Shown here one piece after another: positions 20,495 through 30,259 of a stretch of 64,000 bases of DNA; positions within the stretch are counted from its first letter, which is position 1; every line of letters begins with the position of its first letter. The stretch comes from Glebionis coronaria (taxonomy: Eukaryota; Streptophyta; Magnoliopsida; Asterales; Asteraceae). The notes under the pieces were generated by a model that saw only the letters and a list, made by a program, of their open reading frames with translations, was not told where the DNA came from and made no database searches. The DNA lies in contig CM046877.1 of assembly GCA_025667525.1 (NCBI GenBank), positions 26,130,737 to 26,194,736 of the forward strand, given 5' to 3'. The position numbers and the translations under genes are program-made.

Positions 20495-22345
20495 TAATGT
20501 CTTGATTTTGTTAGGTTCAATTTAATTCGGAATCTTAACGAATTGATTTCCGGTTCAAAGTACGACTCAAATATTTTTGGTGAAAAAGAATATTTTTGGT
20601 TGTTTTAAAATAAATGTGCAAAGACGTAAAAGAAAAAGGCAAGTAAAATGAATCTAACTCTCATTTAAAATAAATGGCGAGAATTTAAAAGCGTGACGAA
20701 AATTAAAAGGCACTAAAAGTAAATAACGCAAACTTAAAACTATCTAAGGCAAACTTAAAACGCAACTAAAACTTAAACTAAGGCAAGGCTAAAATAAATC
20801 TAAGGCAATTAAACTTAAAGTGCAACTAAGTAAAAAGGCGGGAAAAGTAAAGCTTGAAAATTAAAAAACTGAAAGTTAAAAACTGAAACTAAAAAGAACC
20901 TGAAAACAGCTCATTCGAAATACTCCTTCGTTCGGAATAATCACTCATCCGGAATGTCACCTTCGTTGGGAATGATTCTTCTTTACTCAGAATATTTACC
21001 AAACCCTTGATCCGGAACAAATTCTCTATTCGGAATATGTCACTTATCCGGAATAAATCCTTCGTTCGGAACTTTTACTGATTCGGAACTTCAATTGATT
21101 CGGAACTTCCTAAACAAAACCCTTGATTCGGAACCCTTGATTCGGAACTCTTGATTCAGAATGTATATTATTCCGAATAAAGGACCCTTGATCCGGAATA
21201 TCTCTTGGTTCGGAACTTCTACTGGTTCGGAATAGGTTCCGAATGAACAAGCCTTGATTCGGAACTTTGAATGTTCCGAATAAAGGTGTTGATCCGGAAG
21301 AAGTTGTCTTGATCCGGAACTTTACTGATTCGGAACTTCCTAAACAAAAGCCTTGATTCGGAACTTTTAGCTTGATCCGGAATAACCAAAAAACAAACCT
21401 TGATTCAGAACTAACTCTTGATTCGGAATGTTCCTGGAAACAGTAACAAGCAGCGAAGAACAAGGCGAAACAAAATATATACGAATCTAAACAAAACTAA
21501 ACAAAATCAACCACAAGATTAAATCAAACTAATCAATAAATATCTATTAATCATAACAATCAAACCAAAACAATAAAACTAACAATAATAATAATCAAAA
21601 CAATCAAAACCCACTTAATCAATTTAATAAAAACACAAAAACAAAAACATGAACAATAAAGCATAAAGATTAAAATCAAACAAGAAAGGTAGATAGGAGA
21701 TCAAACAATAAAAATAAAGATTGACAAGAATTAAAAGAAAACTTACTTGAAATTAGAAGTATTTAAGGTGCAAGACAATTAATTAAATGACATGTAATTA
21801 AATGTGCAAAAATTAAAGTGGAAGAGCATAGTTTGTCAAACTAGCCAACAAAATGAAAATGAATACACTAATGACTATTTATAGGGGAGATTAGGGAGGT
21901 GCTTAGGAAGCTTCCTCCCTTCTTTCTTCTTTCCTTAATTGCACTTAAGTCCTTGTCTTCTTTAATCTTCTTAAATCTTGGACTTTAATGACTTTGTCTT
22001 GGGATTTCTTTTAAACTCGTCTTGTAATTCTTTAATAAATTAGACTTGAGTTCTTCGGCTTTTAGTAAACTTCCGTCTTTTGACTTTTTCTTCGATAAAT
22101 CTTCAGAATTGGTCTTGGACTTCCGTTCTTTTTGCACTCTTGACTCATAACTTCGTCTTTCGTCTTTTTCTTCGATAAAAGCCCGTGAATGCCCGTGTTT
22201 TCTCCACTTTTCACCTTTTCGTCCTAAATCACAACAAAAACACAAACCACGCATAATTCCGACATAAATGACATAAAATACACGTTTTGGCTCGGTTATT
22301 ATTGTAATTAAGTGGTAAAAATGATGGGTGTTTACACACCTATCA
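20495..22345 (-). repeat. 3' LTR of element C
   Basis: 1851 bp. It ends (plus strand) CACCTATCA next to the purine tract AAGGGGAAT (minus strand, 22346-22358). From about 20660 onward it is nearly identical to the 5' LTR, but its outer ~170 bp differ strongly from the corresponding part of the other LTR. Confidence 0.8.
20905..21440. repeat. Dense TTCGGAA/TCCGGAA motif array in the element C LTR
   Basis: Roughly thirty copies of a short word, GATTCGGAAC, TGATCCGGAA or TTCCGAA, are spaced irregularly every 12-25 bp. The equivalent region of the other LTR is 28175-28700. An open frame over it is a by-product of the repeated word. Confidence 0.8.
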
Positions 22346-24370
22346 ATTCCCCTTACACTTGACCATTGCAATGTCCTCATGCAATGCATTAGTTACCAAG
22401 CATGTTTACATTTTTCATCATAATCAATCCACGTTGGCCTTTATTAAAGAGATAGAAAATAACAAAAAAAATAAATCAAAAGCATACCTTAGGGTTTTGA
22501 AAATGTCATGAATAATCATCATCCTCAAGTTTTCACTTTCTCCAAACCAAGCTTAAAAACGAGATCATTGTTATTTTAAGTTAGCAAACTAACACGAACT
22601 CATGTGGGCCAATTATTCACTTAGACTCCCTTATTCCTAGGTGTATTTCTTATATTTAATTATTGTCTTGAATGATCACGAGGATGCATTTTTGACTTAT
22701 TTCGATAGTTATTTAGGCCGAAAATAAAGTGAACGATTTAATCAATAGTTAGCTAAAGGACAAAATCTTTTAAAACTACTTCTCGGGACCTCATAAAGTT
22801 CATATCTTGGCATAACTCGCTTCGCGATTTGAGACCTTCCTCGGACCGATATTTGGCAGCGACTTCATACTTCAAATCTTGAGAGACGTTCATGAAATAG
22901 TGGCCTTCTCTTCATAATAGGAATTTCTTCACTTGAAGTTTTGAGAGATTCTTCATATTTGGACCACGACTTCTTCATTTTTCTCCAATCTTTATTTTGG
23001 ACTTTGATATACAACGATCCGCCTCCTTTTTGGACTTGGATCTATTTATCCTCATACCTTGTTAGGGCCTTTTTGGATAGACTTCTCCATGACTTTTGGG
23101 GAGTACTTGCTTTTCGTCGTGTGTCTCGATCCTTCATATTGATCTTTGATAAATGATTCTTCACATCACTTTGGATCTTTAGCAACAAAATATAGCCCTC
23201 ATGCCTTGTTAGGGACTTTTTGGACTCGCCAATCTTCGCATCCCGCTTCAATAAGTTATGCCTTGGCTATGAACTCTAATCCATACCGAGCAACTTTTAA
23301 ACGATCTTGGGCTAGAAGCTAAGTAACTTTTCAAATCGTACAACCTTATTTATTGCAGATAAATTTATTAGCAGGCGATGGGAGAATAGGCTTATAATTA
23401 ACTCACATAAATTCACGAAAGAATACCAAACTTATAATTGACTCTATCATCTCTCGTTCTCCACAATTTAAAATCTCAAGGAATTAGACTCGTGGATGCT
23501 TAGCCTATTAAATCAAAGTTTTGTGTTTTCAAGTCGCCTATAGGATCTTGCAAACTCTTAGACTATTTCAAGTTTAGAAATCGCATTTTAAAGTTCCCTT
23601 GATAAACGACTCTCTAGGATCAATTATAAGAACTTGAGAAAAGTTCTTGTTCTTAACCCGTGAGAGTTAAGACTTTCGCGTTTTATAGCTCCCTATATAA
23701 AAGCCTAGCAAAACTTGACTTAAACACGTTAAGGATACTAGCTAGAGTAAACTTAGATAAGTAAACTCGGGTTGAGTCAAAAGATTCACAACGTTTGAAA
23801 AATAAAACCACTTTATTAAAAATTTATTCTAATAAGGAAAGAAAATAACTATACAAAGGTAAAAACTAATAGGCCAAAATATATCAAAAAATTTGAAAAA
23901 TGTCGAAAAATTGATTTTCCGGTTAAAATGAGGCCAAATACAAGGAAAAGACCACTTAACTTCGATAGAAGTCCCCCTACACTTAATATAAACATTGTCC
24001 TCATTGTTTAAGCATGTGGGAGTAAACTCCCCTACACTTAGGACATTGTGCAGGTTGTTTAAATCTCGCTAAGGAAGAGACAACTAAAGAGATTCCTATT
24101 TTAATATTGAGAAAATATAAAATAGTGAATCAAAAAGCGTTTAGGATAGAACCGGGAAGACGGGAAACACAGAATCACGGGTCGTCAAAAATCATCAAGA
24201 GTGGATCATTGAGCGCTCGAATCCCTGATTAGTAGAAGAGAGGAACTAGCAAACACCAACGGGTCTCCCCTACACTTAGGATAAAGAAAGCTAAAAGATA
24301 GATACATGGGTTGCCTCCCAAGAAGCGCTTGATTTTTGTTCACCGAGTCGTGAGCCTGACTCAACCTTGA
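22346..24370 (-). other. Element C 3' non-coding region
   Basis: About 2 kb between the end of the gag-protease frame and the polypurine tract. No pol homology is seen in any frame. It contains two loosely repeated ~160-bp blocks around 22960-23240 (CCTTGTTAGG(G/A)(A/C)CTTTTTGGA) and a sequence GGTTGCCTCCCAAGAAGCGC near 24308 that is familiar from Athila-like elements. Confidence 0.5.
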
Positions 24371-26743
24371 TTAACAAAGGAAGAAGCATGAAACATATCC
24401 ACCGGGATCAAAGACATAGTTTTCGTCCATCAAATAGCACAAGCTTAAGGCGAACAAGGCAAGCAAAAGAAGAGTAGGCAAGGTTCCCTTAAGCAAAGAT
24501 GGAGCACGGTGGTAGCAAGGGTGAGGTGGTGCAAGCATATCCTCAAAAGTTCCAAAAATCTTTCCTTTTATTTCATCACCCGGATACTGAGATGGCTGAA
24601 GAATATCGATACCGGGGTCGAACACCTTTTCTTTTAGGGGAAAATAGCACTCAGGCTCAGCAGAATTTGAAGAAGATCCGTGAAGAAGATGCACAACCTC
24701 GTCCTCAGAAGGTGGACAAAGAGGTGTCAAATCATACGTGCTGCGGATGTTGGTGTCTTCCGGTTGTGGCTCCTTTGAAAGAATTTTCTTCAAATCCAAA
24801 GTAGGATCAAGACCATAATCATCAAAGTCTAAAGGATGGGCATCACTCTCATGAGGGAAGTAAGTATTGAGAAAAGTTGAAAAGTCTTCCTCAAATGAGT
24901 AATCATCCAAAGTAGGATCAAGTGATGGCGGAGGATGTTCATCATGTGAAGAATCACTCGAAAGAGTATCGGCCTCATCAAAATCATCGTAAGTGGGCAT
25001 ATCAGGATACTCGGAAGTAAAGTCATCATAATCATCTGAATCTGAGCTAGAATCATCATCATAAGCATCAAAGATCGGTGGAGAATCATATATGGGCGAA
25101 GGTTCCAAATTGGAGAGAGAATCATCCACATCATCTTGAAAAAGTGGATTATCAATGCAAGACTCGAATAGAGGATTGTTGTAGATGACAAAATCATCGA
25201 ACACGTTAATCATATTCGCTGATTCTCTTCCATAGGATTTGCTTGTAAGCTTTCCCATTTCAAAAACTTGTGCATCATCCCCGACTCTTAAGATGAGCTC
25301 ACCTTCGGCAACATCAACTAGAGCTCGTCCGGTTCTTAAGAATGGCCGACCAAGTATTAAAGGAATACGAGGGTCCATTTCATAATCAACAACAACAAAG
25401 TCGACCGGAAAAGTGAAGGTGCCAACTTTAATGAACACATCTTCGGCAATACCAACGGGGTAAGCGAGAGTGCGATTTGCAAGCTCAAGAGTCATCTTTG
25501 TTGGAGTAAGGTCGGGTAATGATAGTGTTTTCCAAACACTTAAAGGCATCAGATTAATACTGGCCCCGAGATCAGCTAGGGCAGTAAATTCTTCGGTTTT
25601 GTTAAAAATGCAAGGCAACACAAAACGACCGGGATCTCCAAGTTTTTCCGGAAGTTCTTTAAGAATAACTACAGAACAGTTTTCATTTAAGCGTGTGTTG
25701 GCGAGCTCAATCAGCTTCTCCTTCTTGTTAAGCAATTCCTTGAATGCTTTGACAAATTTCGGCATGTGGACAAGTGCTTCGACAAGGCTAATGTTGAAGT
25801 TCATTTGAGAGATCATCTTCACATAGCTCGACACTTGAGAGTCATCCTTGGTTAGCATTTTGGTCTTGCCTAAGCGAGATGGATAAGGAATATTGGGTTT
25901 GGGTGGTGAAGGTGTAGGTGTAGCAGGTAAAGGTTGAGATGTTGAAGGGTTCTTCTTGGGTACATCGTCATGACGAGGCGAAGACGGTAATGGTGTACTA
26001 ATACTAGGTGTAGGAGGAGTAGGGATAAATGGTGGTGGAGGAGGTGTAGATGATGGGGGTGGGATAGGTGGTCCTACTATGGTAACTCCACTACGGGTAG
26101 TAATAGCACTCACATTCGCTCGCGGATTGGTGACGGTGTTTGAAGGTAGAGAACTCGAAGTAGAAGGTTGAGTAGTGGGCAAGAAACTAGCCAGCATATT
26201 TTTCAAATCATTCGTTTGATTGCTGAAGGAGGATTGGATATTATCTCGAAGCTCGGATCTAATGTCATTCCCTTGCTTGGTGATATCCCCTTTCAAATTG
26301 ATAATTTGGCTCTGTAGATTCTTGATTTGCTCACCTTGGGTTCTCATTAAGGCTTCAACATCTTGATTCATGGGTGGGGCTTGTTGAGCGGGTGGGTGAT
26401 AAGGATTAGAAGCTCGAGGTGGGATTTGGTTGCTTCTATTGTAGTTGTTGTTGTGGTTTTGGTTCTGAGGAGAAAAACCGGGTGAAAGGTAGTTGTTGGA
26501 CCGGTAACTCAGCAAATTTCTATCCCCTTGAGGTCGGGCTTGGTAATTTTCCGGTGAATAATTACCATAAGCCGCATACACGTTTTCCGGATTTCCTTGA
26601 GTAGAAGGACAATCAGTGTATGGGTGAGGACCGCCACATGCCTCACAAGAAGGTGCTACCGCTTTAACTTGTTGTTGTTGGTTTGTAGCGAGAAGCAAGA
26701 TATTTTTGTTCATTTCAGTCATCATGCGGGTGAATTCGGTCAT
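24371..26743 (-). pseudogene. Athila-type gag C-terminus, zinc knuckle and aspartyl protease
   Basis: 790 codons without a stop. Order: FTRMMTEMNKN, a CCHC-like knuckle (CEACGGPHPYTDC), a Pro/Ser-rich linker, and a retropepsin-like domain with ALADLGASINLMPLS (the D-L-G-A-S active site usual for Athila), MDPRIPLILGRPFLRTG and ALVDVAEGEL. An acidic Asp/Ser-rich tail (SSDSDDYDDFTSEYPD) follows, with a hydrophobic segment near the C-terminus. An Athila pol would continue into reverse transcriptase; here the frame ends at a stop without it. The unbroken length suggests the insertion is fairly young or was maintained in trans. Confidence 0.85.
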
Positions 26744-27618
26744 ATCGGGGTTTGCTGAAGTAGAAGAAAATTGACTCTCGGGTTGTTCCTTGAAGAAGCG
26801 GAGGAATCCCAGTTTTTATGATGAGTAGTCATGTTTTCAATAAGCTCTCTAAACTCCTCGGGTCTCCTTTTCATAAATGTGCCAACGGCGGCTACAATAA
26901 TCGTATCACGATCACGAAAAGTCAAACCGTTGTAGAAAGTATCAATTAAGGTCACAGGGAGCATGTTGTGGTTTGGACAACGATCAATCAAAACATTATA
27001 TCTTTCCCAAGCATCAAAGAGAAATTCATCGGGTTCTTGCATGAAACCGCTGATTTGATTGCGAAGGCTCGTGACCATGGATGGTGGAAAGTAGCGCGAC
27101 AAAAAGTGTTGAGTCATGTCATCCCAAGTATGAATTGAATTCTTCGGGAGACGATCAAACCATTTCTCGGCGTGGTGAGATAAAGTATGTGGGAAGAGTT
27201 GAAGGCGAAGAACATCCATTGTAGCACCGAGCAACTTCATGATTTGGGTGATTGTAATGAACTTGTCGAGGTGTTTGTTGGCATCATCATCGGGCATTCC
27301 TCGAAAAGGATTTGTTTGCACTTGCTGAATCATGTGGTGCTTCAACGAAAATTCCGGAGCCGTGATTTGCATCGGCGCAATCTGTCCTCCTCGTCCAAAC
27401 ATGGTAGGTTGACAAAGCTCCTCCATTGTCCGAAGATCGGGCTGTGGAAGAACATTGTTGTTGTTATTATTGAGGTGCGGTGGATTGTTGTTGTTCACAC
27501 CTGCCATAACTAAATCTTCTCGAGTCTCGGGCTCTTGATAATTAGAAGATCTATTACGCATACACCTACAAAGGCAAAAGAAAACAATACCAAACACAAA
27601 GACAATATATATACACAA
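26740..27618 (-). pseudogene. Athila-type gag N-terminal region
   Basis: Contains an Asn-rich N-terminus (NNNNPPHLNNNNNN) and then the Retrotrans_gag domain: ITAPEFSLKHHMIQQVQTNP, FRGMPDDDANKHLDKF, LRLQLFPHTLSHHAEKWFDR, HTWDDMTQHFLSRYFPPS and DAWERYNVLIDRCPNH. The start is uncertain. The frame ends at 26740 and the homology continues in the next frame from about 26790 (EQPESQFSSTSANPDMTEF), so a one-base deletion separates two halves of one Gag. Confidence 0.85.
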
Positions 27619-27738
27619 TAAAAATAAAATCTTTTTGGATTTTTGAAAATTTTAAGCAAGAAAATAATGCTCACGAATGAACGGATCCCAAAAAGCAATG
27701 CGTCTCTCACAGAAAACCGTTAATCTTTACGAAAAGAG

Positions 27739-27753
27739 CCGGCAGCGGCGCCA
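27739..27753 (-). other. Primer-binding site of element C (tRNA-Asp type)
   Basis: The minus strand reads TGGCGCCGCTGCCGG two bases after the 5' LTR. This fits the 3' end of plant tRNA-Asp with one mismatch and is typical of Athila elements. Confidence 0.75.
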
Positions 27754-27755
27754 TT

Positions 27756-29608
27756 TGATAACTGGATTTTGGCCAGGTAAAAAGATTCGTTGATGTATGT
27801 CCAATCGAATTGATCCTGGTTAACTATGTGACTCAGCTGTTCTTTGGTTGAAACAAATAGTTGTGTCGTTGTAGTATTAAAATGTGCAAATACCTAAAAG
27901 TAAAGGGCAGGTAAATAAATCTAAGTCTAGTTTAAAATAAATGGCGAGAATTTAAAAGCGTGACGAAAATTAAAAGGCACTAAAAGTAAATAACGCAAAC
28001 TTAAAACTATCTAAGGCAAACTTAAAACGCAACTAAAACTTAAACTAAGGCAAGGCTAAAATAAATCTAAGGCAATTAAACTTAAAGTGCAACTAAGTAA
28101 AAAGCCGGGAAAAGTAAAGCTTGAAAATTAAAAACAGAAAGTTAAAAACTGAACTAAAAAGAACCTGAAAACAGCTCATTCGGAGTACTCCTTCGTTCGG
28201 AATAATCACTCATCCGGAATGTCACCTTCGTTCGGAATGATTCTTCTTTACTCGGAATATTTACCAAACCCTTGATCCGGAACAAATTCTCTATTCGGAA
28301 TATGTCACTTATCCGGAATAAATCCTTCGTTCAAACTTTTACTGATTCATAACTTCAATTGATTCGGAACTTCCTAAACAAAACCCTTGATTCGGAACCC
28401 TTGATTCGGAACTCTTGATTCAGAATGAATAATATTCCGAATAAAGGACCCTTGATCCGGAATATCTCTTGGTTTGGAACTTCTACTGGTTCGGAATAGG
28501 TTCCGAATGAACAAGCCTTGATTCGGAACTTTGAATGTTCTGAATGAAGGTGTTGATCCGGAAGAAGTTGTCTTGATCCGGAACTTTACTGATTCAGAAC
28601 TTCCTAAACAAAAGCCTTGATTCGAAACTTTTAGCTTGATCCGGAATAACCAAAAAACAAACCTTGATTCGGAACTAAGTCTTGATTCGGAATGTTCCTG
28701 GAAACAGTAACAAACAGCGAAGAACAAGGAGAAACAAAATATATACGAATCTAAACAAAACTAAACAAAATCAACCACAAGATTAAATCAAACTAATCAA
28801 TAAACATCTATTAATCATAAACAATCAAACCAAAACAATAAAACTAACAATAATAATCAAAACAATCAAAACCCACTTAATCAATTTAATAAAAACACAA
28901 AAACATAAACATGAACAATAAAGCATAAAGATTAAAATCAAACAAGAAAGGTAGATAGGAGATCAAACAATAAAAATAAAGATTGACAAGAATTAAAAGA
29001 AAACTTACTTGAAATTAAAAGTATTTAAGGTGCAAGACAATTAATTAAATGACATGTAATTAAATGTGCAAAAATTAAAGTGGAAGAGCATAGTTTGTCA
29101 AACTAGCCAACAAAATGAAAATGAATACACTAATGACTATTTATAGGGGAGATTAGGGAGGTGCTTAGGAAGCTTCCTCCCTTCTTTCTTCTTTCCTTAA
29201 TTGCACTTAAGTCCTTGTCTTCTTTAATCTTCTTAAATCTTGGAATTTAATGACTTTGTCTCGGGATTTCTTTTAAACTCGTATTGTAATTCTTCAATAA
29301 ATTAGACTTGAGTTCTTCGGCTTTTAGTAAACTTCCGTCTTTTGACTTTTTCTTCGATAAATCTTCAGAATTGGTCTTGGACTTCCGTTCTTTTTGCACT
29401 CTTGACTTCTTGACTTCGTCTTTCGTCTTTTTCTTCGATAAAAGCCCGTGAATGCCCGTGTTTTCTCCACTTTTCACCTTTTCGTCCTAAATCACAACAA
29501 AAACACAAACCACGCATAATTCCGACATAAATGACATAAAATACACGTTTTGGCTCGGTTATTATTGTAATTAAGTGGTAAAAAGGATGGGTGTTTACAC
29601 ACCTATCA
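27756..29608 (-). repeat. 5' LTR of element C
   Basis: 1853 bp, ending TTATCA on the minus strand beside the primer-binding site. It carries the second copy of the TTCGGAA array (28175-28700). Confidence 0.85.
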
Positions 29609-29613
29609 AACAC

Positions 29614-30029
29614 TTAGATTCAGTGAAAGAAACAACAAACTTGTTATCCTTAGCAAGTTTATGAACAGATATAAGACTGACTTTGTATCCAGGTACCACT
29701 AACACATTTTTCAAACTAATTTTATCTGCAAGTTTATAATTTCCAACAAATTTTACCAATTCAATAGTCCCATTAGGGTGTGATACAGTTATATTCAAAT
29801 GAGAAACATTTATGACATCAGTTAAATGATCTTTTGAAAAAGTCATGTGTTGAGAGGCACCAAAATAAAAAATCCAGGCAACATAAGTACTATAAGTACT
29901 AATGTTAGAGTTGTAGTTAAGAAACTTGCATGTAACAAAACTAATCACATGATTAGAAAAAGATAAAGTACCAGCAGCACCAGACTGCAACTCACTATTG
30001 TCAGGCTTAGAACCAATCAAAGCCACCAA
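29614..30029 (-). pseudogene. Copia A aspartyl protease region
   Basis: Between elements D and C. The protease site reads WIFYFGASQHMTFSKDH where the family has W-I-x-DSGA-(S/T)-x-H-M, so both the catalytic Asp and the following Ser are changed. Flap and C-terminal motifs (LKNVLVVPGYKVSLISVHKL, KFVVSFTESKCLI) are recognisable. The protein is cut by the insertion of element C. Without the Asp this protease would be inactive. Confidence 0.85.
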
Positions 30030-30254
30030 TCTGTTAATCAGATCTTGAGTAAAAGGATAGAGTTTCCTGTACTTAGATCATTCTTAACAGAAGCAGAACT
30101 AGAATTAACACCACCAGAAGACGTATTAGAATTAACACCACCAGGAGTTCTTTTCTTGAATCCTGGTGGATATCCATTAAGCTCAAAACACCTATCAATG
30201 GTATGACCAGTCATATTACAATGCTTACAAACCAAGTTGTTATTCCTAGTAGCT
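30030..30254 (-). pseudogene. Copia A gag zinc knuckle
   Basis: Continues the gag frame from the other side of element D. The CCHC motif is CKHCNMTGHTIDRC, followed by FELNGYPPGFKKR and a Gly/Ser/Asn-rich linker with a short repeat (TPGGVNSNTSSGGVNSSS). It packages element RNA in an active copy. A frameshift near 30035 separates it from the protease frame. Confidence 0.85.
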
Positions 30255-30259
30255 CCTCT

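Larger units (their letters stand above)
20495..29608 (-). mobile_element. Athila-type Gypsy element C, gag-protease only
   Basis: It is flanked by the 5-bp target duplication AACAC (20490-20494 and 29609-29613) inside the protease-integrase region of element A. It has 1.85-kb LTRs, a primer-binding site matching tRNA-Asp (27739-27753), a purine tract, and a gag-protease coding region on the minus strand. No reverse transcriptase, RNase H or integrase is present, so it depended on a helper. Termini on the minus strand are TGATAG...TTATCA at the 5' LTR. Confidence 0.85.

Noticed and set aside
21110..21463. 117-codon open frame in both LTRs of element C
   Set aside because: The frame exists because the TTCGGAA word array happens to lack stops in one frame; the peptide is a translation of the repeat and has no start context or homology.
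24499..25197. Plus- and minus-strand frames overlapping the Athila gag-protease
   Set aside because: Shadows of the 790-codon frame.
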